From Spirulinaceae cyanobacterium SM2_1_0 (GTDB lineage Bacteria > Cyanobacteriota > Cyanobacteriia > Cyanobacteriales > Spirulinaceae), in contig JAAUTY010000004.1 of assembly GCA_012031265.1 (NCBI GenBank), positions 66,923 to 130,922 of the forward strand: a stretch of DNA of 64,000 nt, read 5' to 3'. The translations under genes and the position numbers were made by a program. Below, in pieces: positions 52,675 to 61,550 of this stretch. How positions within the stretch are numbered: position 1 is the stretch's first letter; each line of letters begins with the position of its first letter. Under the pieces are notes generated by a model that was not told the DNA's origin, made no database searches, and saw only the letters and a list, made by a program, of their open reading frames with translations.

Positions 52675-53019
52675 ATGCCTGACATCCACCAATACGGACG
52701 CGGTGACAATATCGCGGGCGACAAAGTCATGGGTGACAAGATCGGTACCCAGATCAACCACAGCCAAGACCTCGCCCAAGCCGCCCGCGACATCAAGAAT
52801 CTCCTCGACCAGCTCAGCCAAGACTTCGACAGCACCACTCCCGCCGGTCAGGCCCAGATCGGAGCCAAGGTGATCGAAGCGATGGAAAAAGACCCGACCC
52901 TGAAAGCTCGCGTCGTCAACGCCTTGAAAGAAGGCGGCACCACTCTGATCGTCGAAGCCGTCCAGCATCCTGCTGTCAAGCCCGTCGTGGCGATGGTTAA
53001 GGGCTTCATCGACGCCTGA
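52675..53019 (+). CDS. Small helical protein with N-terminal GDN/GDK motif
   Basis: A 114-residue protein, the last gene of the ROCO operon (62 bp after xisI). Residues 4-23 read IHQYGRGDNIAGDKVMGDKI, the same pattern as the ROCO C-terminus (QHGQGDN-x-x-GD-x-V-x-G). After this comes a helical region with two parts: LAQAARDIKNLLDQLSQDF, then KVIEAMEKDPTLKARVVNAL and a C-terminal hydrophobic helix. From memory, similar helical tails end cyanobacterial pentapeptide-repeat and STAND-type proteins, but I have not verified this. The shared motif suggests that the ROCO protein and this protein recognise each other through matching beta-forming segments. ATG at 52675. Confidence 0.7.
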   Translation: MPDIHQYGRGDNIAGDKVMGDKIGTQINHSQDLAQAARDIKNLLDQLSQDFDSTTPAGQAQIGAKVIEAMEKDPTLKARVVNALKEGGTTLIVEAVQHPAVKPVVAMVKGFIDA

Positions 53020-53048
53020 AATCGAGGCCGCCCACTCACGCTGTCGAT

Positions 53049-53168
53049 GGGTCACGATCTTTTGATCGTTGCGCCCGGGGACAGCCTGGAGACGGTGATC
53101 TCGCTGAAGGTTGAGGTGGGTTGACTCTTACTACAGTCCCAGCACGATCGCGGCAGCGGGCGATCGCC
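53049..53168. repeat. Direct repeat, right copy (epimerase 3' end)
   Basis: A second copy of 49207-49326 in the same orientation, carrying a remnant of the epimerase C-terminus (LLIVAPGDSLETVISLKVEVG) with its stop but no gene body. It lies 29 bp past the last cassette gene. Differences at scattered positions show that it has been diverging for some time. Confidence 0.85.
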
Positions 53169-53373
53169 CAGTTCATGGCACGGCTCGAATTCCCGTTGAT
53201 CTGCGGCGGCCGACCGCGATTTGACTGGGCGTGGTGATTCTGAGTTCTTGATGTGAGCGGCTGGTGCTTGCCGTTCAGTCCCTACCATTGCCGCCGTGAG
53301 TGCGAGTGTCAGCATGGGTTTGTCCCTCTTGGTTACGTTTGTGTGCCATCTGGGGCAGACCGCGTGGCGGTTA
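53169..53373. other. Noncoding sequence right of the cassette
   Basis: Between the right direct repeat and MITE-like copy B. No gene or site that I can support. Confidence 0.4.
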
Positions 53374-53486
53374 CCTAGTACAAGAGGGCGGAAATGAGAT
53401 GCCTATTCAAAATCCCCAGGCTTCCCGTATTGCAGGCACTCAGAACTCAAAATTTAGAACTCAAAACTCCGCGTAGCGGTACTAGG
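53374..53486. repeat. MITE-like element, copy B
   Basis: A 113-bp unit with ends CCTAGTAC/GTACTAGG, close to copy A at 49695-49807. Its right inverted repeat overlaps the methyltransferase gene: the TAG stop codon of that gene (53482-53484, minus strand) is made by the element's terminal sequence, so insertion here set or replaced the gene's end. Confidence 0.75.
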
Positions 53487-54456
53487 TGGTGGCGGCGATC
53501 GCCACATTCGCCTCTGACCCCGCCGCCCGCCGCGCCCGGAACATCCCGAAGCGACACAGACCGGTTCCAAATGCCAAGCGCATCAGCAACAGGGTAGGTA
53601 CTTCGCGCACCGATTTGATGAAGCCAAAGAGACCGAACCGCACCAAACCCGCCGGTCGCGCGATCCCCTGCCAAATCGAGTCTAGCCAGGAGGGCAGGGT
53701 AGGCGCTGTCCAGTCGGCAGTCTCCACTTCGCCCGCGACGAAACCGGTCTCAGCCAGCAACTCCGCAAAGCCCTCAATGCTGGCAAAGGCCGGGTGTGAC
53801 CACTGATCGAGGAGTTGGCGCATCACCGGCCGCTCCCAAAAGTTGAGGGGAACTTGGCGATCGTCGCGCTGGTTCCAGTCGGCGACCACCAGGATGCCGC
53901 CGGGTTTCAGCACCCGCAACAGCTCGCGGGCAAAGACTGCCTTGTCCGGCATATGCGGGCCCGCTTCGATCGACCAAACGACATCAAAGCTGGCATCGGG
54001 AAAGGAGAGCGCCATCGCATCATCCACCGCAAAGGTTGCATCCAGATCAGCCGGGGTCAGCTCCTGAGCACGCGCCACTTGCTGGGGGCTGATCGTCACG
54101 CCGGTCACCGCGAAACCGTAGTCCCGCGCCAGGATGCGGCTACTGCCGCCGATGCCGCAGCCGACATCCAGCACCGTGGTACCGCGCGGCAATTGGTCGA
54201 GTCCAGCCCAGCGCACCATCTCGTGGACGAAATCTACTTTTGCCGCGAGAAAATCCTGGCGCTGGGGCGGTGAGCCGTAGTGCCCGAGGTGGATGTGTTC
54301 ACCCCAGTAGAATTCCAAGATGCCATCTTCTGTCCACTGGTCGTAGGCATTGGCCACGGAGTCAGCCGACTGGTAGCGCCGCGCTGTGACCAGGTATACC
54401 ACCAAGCCGATAAAAAGCAGGGCTAGGGAAATTCCGAGCGCGAGCAGCCAACTCAT
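53482..54456 (-). CDS. MPBQ/MSBQ methyltransferase (Sll0418-like)
   Basis: A 324-residue membrane-anchored SAM methyltransferase. An N-terminal transmembrane helix (LLALGISLALLFIGLVVYLV) precedes ADSVANAYDQWTEDGILEFY, the SAM motif TVLDVGCGIGGSSRILA near residue 95 and WSIEAGPHMPDKAVFARELL. It strongly resembles Synechocystis Sll0418, which methylates 2-methyl-6-phytyl-benzoquinone and 2-methyl-6-solanyl-benzoquinone in tocopherol and plastoquinone synthesis. The stop codon lies inside a MITE-like element, and the last residues (SEANVAIAATT) may have been altered by that insertion. Confidence 0.92.
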   Translation of the reverse strand: MSWLLALGISLALLFIGLVVYLVTARRYQSADSVANAYDQWTEDGILEFYWGEHIHLGHYGSPPQRQDFLAAKVDFVHEMVRWAGLDQLPRGTTVLDVGCGIGGSSRILARDYGFAVTGVTISPQQVARAQELTPADLDATFAVDDAMALSFPDASFDVVWSIEAGPHMPDKAVFARELLRVLKPGGILVVADWNQRDDRQVPLNFWERPVMRQLLDQWSHPAFASIEGFAELLAETGFVAGEVETADWTAPTLPSWLDSIWQGIARPAGLVRFGLFGFIKSVREVPTLLLMRLAFGTGLCRFGMFRARRAAGSEANVAIAATT

Positions 54457-54591
54457 ATTTCAATTGGATTACATTAATTAACCTTTCTCAATGTAGCAAG
54501 TTTCTAACGGGGGGCGATCGCGGTAATCCAGCAACATTCAGACGGCAATCTGATGGTCAATTGCGAACAATGGTCTTCGTCTAAAAATGGC

Positions 54592-54629
54592 AGAGACGCG
54601 ACAGGTCGCGCCTCTACGATTCAGTCTGA
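54592..54629. repeat. Palindromic repeat, copy 2
   Basis: AGAGACGCGAC at 54592-54602 pairs with GTCGCGCCTCT at 54605-54615 with one mismatch, followed by ACGATTCAGTCTGA. It is the same repeat as at 1675-1712. It lies 29 bp downstream of the cup gene stop (minus strand), where it might also serve as a 3' hairpin. Confidence 0.7.
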
Positions 54630-54657
54630 TGAGAAATCGAGTTGCTACATCGGCGCT

Positions 54658-55959
54658 CTAGCGATAGTCCTGGGACTGAACATTTCGCAGGCGGGCTTCT
54701 GGACGCTTGAAGCGATCCATTTGCGCTTCAAAGAAGCGACGATTTGCCCAGCGATGCTTCGGATTGGGATCGTCAAGCGGATACAGCAGCGCCGTCCGCA
54801 AGGCTTGAATGACAGCGGAAGTAACGTTGTACATTGAGCGCTGGAAGGTAATGCCAAGCTGGATCAAGATGTCATCTTCGCCACGACAATACTGCTGGTA
54901 GTACTCGGTCAAGTAAGGCGGCAAAAAGTGCAGCATATCTTGCATCAGTAGTGTAGGCGGGATACCAGCAGTTCCGACCGGAAAGACATCCGCGTAGAGG
55001 ATGCCGTAGTGGAAATCCTTCTGCTCGTCGGGGACTTGTCCCGCTTGGGCATTGTAGGACTTAGTGCCTCGGAATGGTGAGGTGCGATAAAAGACGGCTT
55101 CCACGTAGGGCAGTGCTGCCTCGTAGAGCCAGGTAAAACCCTTCGATTTTGGGATGATTTCGTAGCACTCGCCATCGATGTAGGCATGATGATAGATGGG
55201 GCGACCGGCGGCAATAAAGATGCCGTTGACTAGGAAGTCCATGGCATCCGGAACCGATTTGAACTCACCGGCATCGTAGAGGTCACTCATTTCAAAGAAA
55301 ACCGGTGCCATCACCTCCCAGAATAGTCCTAAGTTGGCGTAGTACGACAGCTCGCGGACTTTCTCGTAGAACATATTGGGGAAGAGTTTGTACAGCCCCA
55401 ACATCAGCGGATTGCGCTTGAAATAGGCTTTGATCGCCCGGTCAGCATTGGCAATGTACTCTCCGCTTTCAAGATAATCATAGAACTGCCCGCCCATACC
55501 TTGGTGCCAGAGCATCGCCCGCATACATTCTTCGGCGAACTCCATATTGATGCGATCATGCCAGAGGTGATGCAAGAGTTTGGGCAGTTTGCGGTTGACC
55601 TCGCCTTTCGCCATGAACTCGAGTAGTTCGGGGTGAGCGGAGGCTTCGCCTTTTTGCCATACGCGGAAGTCGGCGGTGTCACCCGCGTAGTGGTTGGGGA
55701 GATCGAGATATTCTTGGGGCAAGAAGTATTTGAAAAATGGCACCGGATCGAGGAAAACTTGCTCGGCAATGTAGAGTAAGTCGCGCCAGTAGAAATCCAT
55801 CGGCACAGCATAGGCTTTGTAGATACCGATGATTTGCATGAGGTTTTCCGGTGTATCGGGGAGCATCGAGCCACCTGCTTCAAGCCGATGAATCACATCA
55901 GCAAATTCGTGATTTGACGGGGGTAGCTTGGTCTCAGGTTTCGGTGGAGCTTGTACCAT
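54658..55959 (-). CDS. NDH-1 CO2 hydration protein (CupA/CupB, ChpY/ChpX)
   Basis: A 433-residue soluble protein with long family blocks: FADVIHRLEAGGSMLPDTPE, NLMQIIGIYKAYAVPMDFYW, LLHHLWHDRINMEFAEECMR and PIYHHAYIDGECYEIIPKSK. Cup proteins dock on specialised NDH-1 complexes and couple electron transport to hydration of CO2 to bicarbonate on the thylakoid. It is the last gene of the order ndhF-ndhD-cup on the minus strand. No cupS follows. Whether this is the high-affinity CupA (NdhD3/F3) or constitutive CupB (NdhD4/F4) form needs alignment; I lean weakly to CupA. Confidence 0.93.
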   Translation of the reverse strand: MVQAPPKPETKLPPSNHEFADVIHRLEAGGSMLPDTPENLMQIIGIYKAYAVPMDFYWRDLLYIAEQVFLDPVPFFKYFLPQEYLDLPNHYAGDTADFRVWQKGEASAHPELLEFMAKGEVNRKLPKLLHHLWHDRINMEFAEECMRAMLWHQGMGGQFYDYLESGEYIANADRAIKAYFKRNPLMLGLYKLFPNMFYEKVRELSYYANLGLFWEVMAPVFFEMSDLYDAGEFKSVPDAMDFLVNGIFIAAGRPIYHHAYIDGECYEIIPKSKGFTWLYEAALPYVEAVFYRTSPFRGTKSYNAQAGQVPDEQKDFHYGILYADVFPVGTAGIPPTLLMQDMLHFLPPYLTEYYQQYCRGEDDILIQLGITFQRSMYNVTSAVIQALRTALLYPLDDPNPKHRWANRRFFEAQMDRFKRPEARLRNVQSQDYR

Positions 55960-56049
55960 TTTTAGCCTTCAGTGAGCGGTGATTGAGTCTGTTTTGGCTG
56001 GGTTGAATGTGACAGGAGCGGGTCTCGTGAACCGAGATTGGCGCTCGGT

Positions 56050-57612
56050 TTAGCGATGTGCCATGGCTGGCGGTAGGTCGGGAGCGAGCGTTGGCTGTTG
56101 GGTCGCGAATTGGTCGGCGAGGACAGTCGGAAACTGAGCGGCGAGGGCATTGGTCGTCGGCTGAATCCAGCGCACCAGCCATTGGGGCTGAACGCCGAGG
56201 AAGAGGATGATCGCGGCGAGGGCGAGGGCTGGCCAACGTTCGGAGAGCAGAACTGTTGGGTAGTAGGCGATCGCATTGTCCAGTTTGCCGAAGCAAGTGC
56301 GATTGAGCAGGATGACGAAGTACACCGCCGTCAGCCCGGAGGCAAAGATACAAACCAGGATCGGCAGCGGGAATGTCGTGAAGCTACCCTGGAAGACCAT
56401 AAATTCAGCGACAAAGCCAACTAAGCCAGGAATCCCGGCGCTTGCCATCCCAGCGGCAATCAAGAGCGCACTGGTCAGAGGCAAACCTCGGATTGGATTC
56501 ATCAAGCCATTCAAGACATCGAGATCGCGTGTCCCGGCCTTACGCTCGACAATGCCAACTAGGAAGAAGAGCAGCGCCAAAATCAGACCGTGGCTGATCA
56601 TTTGAGCGACCGCGCCCAGAATGCTGAGTCGCGTGCCAGCAGCAGCGGCGACGAGCATATAGCCCATGTGACCGATGGAGCTGTAGGCGACCATGCGCTT
56701 GATGTCTTTTTGGGCGATCGCGCTCAAGGCTCCGTACAGCACACTGATCGTACCGATGGCAGCGAGACCAGGCCCGATCAGCGTCCAGGTATCCGGAAAG
56801 AGTTGCAACCCGAAGCGAATCAGACCATAGGTACCCAGCTTTGCCAAAATGCCGCCGAGGAGAATCGCAGTGGCTGGCGAAGCTTCGACGTAGGCATCGG
56901 GCATCCAGGTATGCAGGGGTACGAGCGGAATCTTGATGCCAAAGCCGATCAGCAGCATGGTCAGCAAGATCAGCCGCACCTTCAGCTCGAGACCGTCGGT
57001 GGTCAGCAAACCATAGTCGAAGCTGGTCGATTGGCTCAGGAAGGTGATGCCCAGGAAAGCCGCCAGCACGAACAAGCCGGAAACAGCGGTGTAGAGTAAG
57101 AATTTGATCGCCGCATAGCTGCGCTTTGGGCCGCCCCAGATGCTGATCAGCAGGTAGAAGGGGATCAGTTCGAGCTCGTAGAAGAGGACGAAGAGCAGCA
57201 GGTTTTGTGCTGATAGTGCGCCCGTGACCCCCGCGTTGACCAACAAAATCAGGCTGTAGTAAAGCCGGGGGCGATCGCGGAGTGCCCCCGCTGTGGTCTC
57301 ATGCGGCGCGCCCGTAATGGTGTAGATCGCAATCAGTGTCAGCAGATTACCCATGACTAGCAGTGGCAGCGAGAGGCCGTCCACAGCGAGGCTGTAGCTC
57401 AGCCCGATCGGTTGTGCCCAGGCGTGGTATTCCTGGAACTGCCAGCCGCCATTGCCCAGGTCAAACTGGCTAAGCAAGTAGCAGGAGAGCAAAAAGACGA
57501 GCAGGGTGAGTACACCGGCAATATTCCGAAGACGAACCACAGACCATTGGGGTGGAGCCAGGAGGAGGGCGATCGCACCGATTAAAGGAAGCCAGAGCAG
57601 GAGACTTAACAT
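56050..57612 (-). CDS. ndhD: NDH-1 subunit NdhD (CO2-uptake type)
   Basis: A 520-residue polytopic antiporter-like subunit, homologous to complex I NuoM. It has about 14 hydrophobic segments, with conserved LLFVLFYELELIPFYLLISI, PLVPLHTWMPDAYVEASPAT and GTISVLYGALSAIAQKDIKR. In the CO2-uptake NDH-1 forms NdhD3/D4 replaces NdhD1 and pairs with NdhF3/F4 and a Cup protein, exactly the neighbours here (cup 90 bp downstream, ndhF 57 bp upstream). The operon position identifies it as a D3/D4 type and not the respiratory D1/D2. Confidence 0.94.
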   Translation of the reverse strand: MLSLLLWLPLIGAIALLLAPPQWSVVRLRNIAGVLTLLVFLLSCYLLSQFDLGNGGWQFQEYHAWAQPIGLSYSLAVDGLSLPLLVMGNLLTLIAIYTITGAPHETTAGALRDRPRLYYSLILLVNAGVTGALSAQNLLLFVLFYELELIPFYLLISIWGGPKRSYAAIKFLLYTAVSGLFVLAAFLGITFLSQSTSFDYGLLTTDGLELKVRLILLTMLLIGFGIKIPLVPLHTWMPDAYVEASPATAILLGGILAKLGTYGLIRFGLQLFPDTWTLIGPGLAAIGTISVLYGALSAIAQKDIKRMVAYSSIGHMGYMLVAAAAGTRLSILGAVAQMISHGLILALLFFLVGIVERKAGTRDLDVLNGLMNPIRGLPLTSALLIAAGMASAGIPGLVGFVAEFMVFQGSFTTFPLPILVCIFASGLTAVYFVILLNRTCFGKLDNAIAYYPTVLLSERWPALALAAIILFLGVQPQWLVRWIQPTTNALAAQFPTVLADQFATQQPTLAPDLPPAMAHR

Positions 57613-57669
57613 ATCAATGAATTCAGGGTTCAGAGACGATTGATGGTTGAGGGCTGACGAGGAGATGAC

Positions 57670-59532
57670 TTAAGGAGCTGCAATGAGAGAGAGATCTTGC
57701 AGGAGTGGATAGCAGGCAAAGATGCCCAGAGCAGCAATGCCGAGGAGGATCGAAAAGACATAGAACTGAGTCTGCCCAGACGTGTTGTAGCGCAGCGTCT
57801 GACCGCTGAACATCGTCGCTAGACCCACCAAGTTGACGACTCCATCGACGATGAAGCGGTCAATCCAGTAGATCACATTAGATACCGCCGCTACGACGAA
57901 GACGATCGTGCCCTTGTAGAGCTTGGCGGTGTAAAGGTCGTAGGCAAAGAAGTCTTGGAGGGCAGGCGAGCTGAGCTTGACCGGCACTTGGTCGCGCTTG
58001 AGACCGTAGGGAACCAGACCTGCGCCTGCCCCGAGCAGTGTGGAGCCAAGCAGCGCTAGGGCGGGGAGGCTCAGCGCGATCACCCGCCCTGGCAACAGAT
58101 CGAGTACTGCCAAAAGCAAGGGGATGTGCAGGGCGAAACCCGTGAGGCCGACCATCGGCAACACCAGTGCCCAGAGACCTTCGGGCGATCGCCGTGTCAT
58201 CGGCGTGGGTTCGCCAAGGAAGAGCAAGCCGAAGACGCGCATCATGCTGAAGGCGGTCAAAGCGTTGACCGTGAGCAGGACGCCCAGGAGCCAGATGTAG
58301 TCGCTGGCGAGATTGTCGGCTAGCTGAGCGAGAGGCCAAAAGCTACCCAGGGGCGGCAGGGCAACCAGGGAGGCAGCCCCGACGAGGTAGCAGAGACCGG
58401 AGACGGGACGGCGCGACCAGAGACCGCCGTATTGGGTCACGTCTTGGGAAATATTGTTGAGGACGATGCCGCCAGTGCTCATGATCAACAGCGACATAGC
58501 GATCGCGTAGGTGAGCAGCAGCGTCAGCGCCACTTCACTTTGGCTGGTGCCGACCGTGACGAAGATTAGCCCCATATAGGCGCTGGTAGCGTAGGAGAGA
58601 ACGCGCTTAATGTCGATCTGGGCGATCGCGATCAGAGACGCACCGATCGCCGTGACCGCCCCCACGAAGATGGCAGCATCAATGCCAATCGGTGAGAGCG
58701 CGAGAATCGGCTGAACCTTGATCAGTACCCACGCGCCGGTCGAAACCACCACAGTATTCCGCAGAATCGTTGCCGGGACTGGGCCTTCCATCGCCTCGTC
58801 GAGCCAGAGATGGAGCGGGAACTGAGCACACTTGGCGAGGGGGCCAGCGAGAAGCGCTAAGCCCAGCAGCGTCGCAACCCAAGGCTGGAGGTCAGCGGTG
58901 GTCGCCCAGTCCGCCAGTTCGTCAAAGTTCCAGGTTCCAGCCAGGGGTCGTAACGCTACGACCCCCATCAGCAGAATCAAGTCGCCAACTCGCTTGGTCA
59001 AAAAGGCATCGCGCGCGCCCGTAACCACCAGCGATTGGTTAAACCAGTAGCCGATGAGTAGGTAGGTTCCCAGCGTCAAGACTTCCAGAACCACGTAGCT
59101 GAAGAAGAGCGAGTTGATCAGCACCAGGGCGCACATCCCGGCTTCAAACAAGGCCAGTAGGGAGTAGAACCGCGCCCAGCCCCAATCCATTTCCAGATAA
59201 CCGATGGCGTAGACCTGCGCCAGCAGGTTCAGACCCGTGATCAGGATCGCTGCCCCAGCAGTAACGGCTGAGACCTTCAAATCCAAGGTGATGGTCAGGT
59301 CGGCAGCTTGCAGCCAAGTGACTGAGAGGAGTTGTGGCGATCGCCCCCAAACCTCTATCAGCGCCAAGATACTGTGCAAAAAGGCCAGGAAAGTCATGAT
59401 GACATTGACATAGCCAGCCGGGCGGGGGCCAGTGCGGCGGATGAATCCGGGCGACCACGGCAAGGCGAGCACAGCCCCCAGTAGGGCATAGCAAGGAATT
59501 AACCAAGCTGTTTGGCTAAACAGAGACGACAT
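57670..59532 (-). CDS. ndhF: NDH-1 subunit NdhF (CO2-uptake type)
   Basis: A 620-residue polytopic subunit, homologous to NuoL, with around 16 hydrophobic segments. Conserved parts include MDWGWARFYSLLALFEAGMC, RVGDLILLMGVVALRPLAGT, KCAQFPLHLWLDEAMEGPVP and LIAIAQIDIKRVLSYATSAY. It is the first gene of the ndhF-ndhD-cup operon. In many cyanobacteria this operon is induced by low CO2 through the LysR regulator CcmR/NdhR; I could not find that regulator or a clear binding site within the upstream 700 bp. Confidence 0.94.
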   Translation of the reverse strand: MSSLFSQTAWLIPCYALLGAVLALPWSPGFIRRTGPRPAGYVNVIMTFLAFLHSILALIEVWGRSPQLLSVTWLQAADLTITLDLKVSAVTAGAAILITGLNLLAQVYAIGYLEMDWGWARFYSLLALFEAGMCALVLINSLFFSYVVLEVLTLGTYLLIGYWFNQSLVVTGARDAFLTKRVGDLILLMGVVALRPLAGTWNFDELADWATTADLQPWVATLLGLALLAGPLAKCAQFPLHLWLDEAMEGPVPATILRNTVVVSTGAWVLIKVQPILALSPIGIDAAIFVGAVTAIGASLIAIAQIDIKRVLSYATSAYMGLIFVTVGTSQSEVALTLLLTYAIAMSLLIMSTGGIVLNNISQDVTQYGGLWSRRPVSGLCYLVGAASLVALPPLGSFWPLAQLADNLASDYIWLLGVLLTVNALTAFSMMRVFGLLFLGEPTPMTRRSPEGLWALVLPMVGLTGFALHIPLLLAVLDLLPGRVIALSLPALALLGSTLLGAGAGLVPYGLKRDQVPVKLSSPALQDFFAYDLYTAKLYKGTIVFVVAAVSNVIYWIDRFIVDGVVNLVGLATMFSGQTLRYNTSGQTQFYVFSILLGIAALGIFACYPLLQDLSLIAAP

Positions 59533-60027
59533 CGATTCAACTCCTCAGTGAGGTTGGGCGGCGAGTTTTTGAAAAAGTTTTGGCGTTGCACCGCAGCGAA
59601 AACGGCGTGACCAGCACGCAGCAGGCATCCAGTGCTAAGCGTAGCGGACTAAGGCACAACCTCCCGATGGCAGCCTGAGCGGGCTAGACCGAGCCACTCG
59701 GTTCGCTGGACTTAAAGCTCAAGCCGATGGGTAGGGCCGGGAGCCACTGCGATGATGCAGACCGACAAACTGAACTGGCGGCACTGCGACTGGGCGATCA
59801 CGAGGGATAGCCCTCCCCCACACCCCTGGAAATGCACCTGCTCCGGCGCTGCTGAACATTGCCTGCCAGAAAGTCGGGTTGCCTCCGAGTAATTGCCTCC
59901 AAGTCTAAAGAAATCATTTACACTCCTTCATCTATCAGCGGGTAGATCGGCGATCGCCAGCCCTCATCCCGGTTTTCGCGCCCTGAACCACTCAGCATCC
60001 AGCCAAGAATCACGGCACGATCTCCAC
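59533..60027. other. Upstream region of the CO2-uptake operon
   Basis: About 500 bp without a gene, containing the promoter region of ndhF on the minus strand. It includes a short string AAGCGTAGCGGACTAAGG related to the MITE-like ends. I looked for an adjacent LysR-type gene or a clear TCA-N-TGA-type operator and found neither. Confidence 0.4.
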
Positions 60028-60169
60028 CCAGTACAGGACGGCGGCAATGAGAGTCCCATTCAAAATCCCCAGGATTCCCGGATTGCAGGCACTCATAACT
60101 CCGCAACGCGGTTATTGCAGGCACTCAGAACTCAAAATTCAGAACTCAAAACTCCCCGTAGCGGTACTC
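60028..60169. repeat. MITE-like element, copy C (degenerate)
   Basis: Related to copies A and B but about 142 bp long. The left end CCCAGTAC and right end GTACTCGA are decayed, and an internal partial duplication (two TTGCAGGCACTCA blocks) accounts for the extra length. It lies about 85 bp upstream of ispG. Confidence 0.65.
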
Positions 60170-60254
60170 GATCCCCTTTTGGCGAATGAACCACAATTTG
60201 CGAGAATAAGGGCAAAATCTCTTCACCATTGGCTCAAGCCTCAGCTATCCAGTT

Positions 60255-61478
60255 ATGCAAACCCTGGAATCCCCAATCCCAACCGCAACAGCCCCGGAAT
60301 TTGACACCACCATCCACCGCCGCACAACTCGCCCAGTCCGGGTCGGCGATGTGACCATCGGCGGCGGCTACCCGGTCGTGGTGCAGTCGATGATCAATGA
60401 AGACACGCTCGATATTGACGGCTCGGTAGCGGGCATCCGCCGCCTCCATGAGATCGGCTGTGAGATCGTCCGCGTGACGGTGCCGAGCATGGCCCATGCC
60501 AAGGCACTGGCTGAAATTAAGGAAAAGCTGGCGGCGACTTATCGCCCCGTGCCCCTCGTTGCCGATGTGCATCACAACGGCATGAAGATCGCCCTAGAAG
60601 TCGCGAAACACGTCGATAAGGTGCGGATCAATCCGGGGCTGTATGTGTTTGAGAAGCCGAAGAGCGATCGCACAGAGTACACACCAGCCGAATTTGCGGA
60701 GATCGGCGATAAGATCCGCGAGACACTGGAGCCGCTGGTCATTTCCCTGCGCGACCAGGGCAAGGCAATGCGGATCGGCGTCAATCATGGCTCGCTGGCA
60801 GAGCGGATGCTGTTCACCTACGGCGATACGCCGCAGGGAATGGTGGAGTCAGCACTGGAGTTTATCCACATCTGCGAGTCACTGGATTTTCGCAATATCG
60901 TGATCTCGCTGAAGGCGTCGCGGGTGCCGGTGATGCTGGCAGCCTATCGTCTGATGGTGAAGCGGATGGATGACCTAGGCATGGATTATCCGCTGCACCT
61001 GGGCGTAACGGAGGCCGGCGACGGCGAGTACGGCCGCATCAAGTCCACGGCGGGCATTGGCACGCTACTGGCCGATGGCATCGGCGACACGATCCGGGTC
61101 TCGCTGACAGAAGCGCCAGAGAAGGAGATCCCAGTCTGCTACAGCATCCTACAAGCGCTAGGCCTCCGCAAGACGATGGTGGAGTATGTCGCCTGCCCAT
61201 CCTGTGGTCGGACGCTATTCAATCTGGAGGATGTGCTTCATGAGGTGCGCGAGGCGACGAGCCACCTGACAGGCCTGGACATCGCGGTGATGGGCTGCAT
61301 CGTCAATGGGCCGGGCGAGATGGCGGATGCGGACTACGGCTATGTCGGCAAGCAGCCAGGCTACATATCTCTCTATCGCGGCCGCGAGGAAATCAAGCGC
61401 GTCCCAGAAGCAAACGGCGTCGCGGAACTCATCGAGCTGATCAAGACTGACGGCCGCTGGGTCGAGCCGGACGCATAA
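60255..61478 (+). CDS. ispG: 4-hydroxy-3-methylbut-2-enyl diphosphate synthase (ferredoxin)
   Basis: A 407-residue IspG (GcpE) of the two-domain bacterial type. It has [37 protein letters not shown] and [10 protein letters not shown] of the TIM barrel. The 4Fe-4S ligands are CPSCGRT (two Cys) and [20 protein letters not shown] (third Cys and the fourth-ligand Glu). It converts MEcPP to HMBPP in the plastid-type isoprenoid pathway, taking electrons from ferredoxin in cyanobacteria. Start ATG at 60255. A hairpin at 61488-61516 follows the stop. Confidence 0.96.
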   Translation: MQTLESPIPTATAPEFDTTIHRRTTRPVRVGDVTIGGGYPVVVQSMINEDTLDIDGSVAGIRRLHEIGCEIVRVTVPSMAHAKALAEIKEKLAATYRPVPLVADVHHNGMKIALEVAKHVDKVRINPGLYVFEKPKSDRTEYTPAEFAEIGDKIRETLEPLVISLRDQGKAMRIGVNHGSLAERMLFTYGDTPQGMVESALEFIHICESLDFRNIVISLKASRVPVMLAAYRLMVKRMDDLGMDYPLHLGVTEAGDGEYGRIKSTAGIGTLLADGIGDTIRVSLTEAPEKEIPVCYSILQALGLRKTMVEYVACPSCGRTLFNLEDVLHEVREATSHLTGLDIAVMGCIVNGPGEMADADYGYVGKQPGYISLYRGREEIKRVPEANGVAELIELIKTDGRWVEPDA

Positions 61479-61487
61479 TAAAGCTGG

Positions 61488-61516
61488 ACTCGTGCTCCAC
61501 TGTAAGAAGCACGAGT
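61488..61516 (+). terminator. Candidate terminator hairpin after ispG
   Basis: ACTCGTGCT at 61488-61496 pairs perfectly with AGCACGAGT at 61508-61516 around an 11-base loop, 9 bases after the ispG stop. A T-rich stretch follows only loosely. It also marks the boundary between host DNA and the AT-rich insert. Confidence 0.55.
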
Positions 61517-61550
61517 TATGGCAGGATTTCTATTTAAGGAAAATTGAGGG

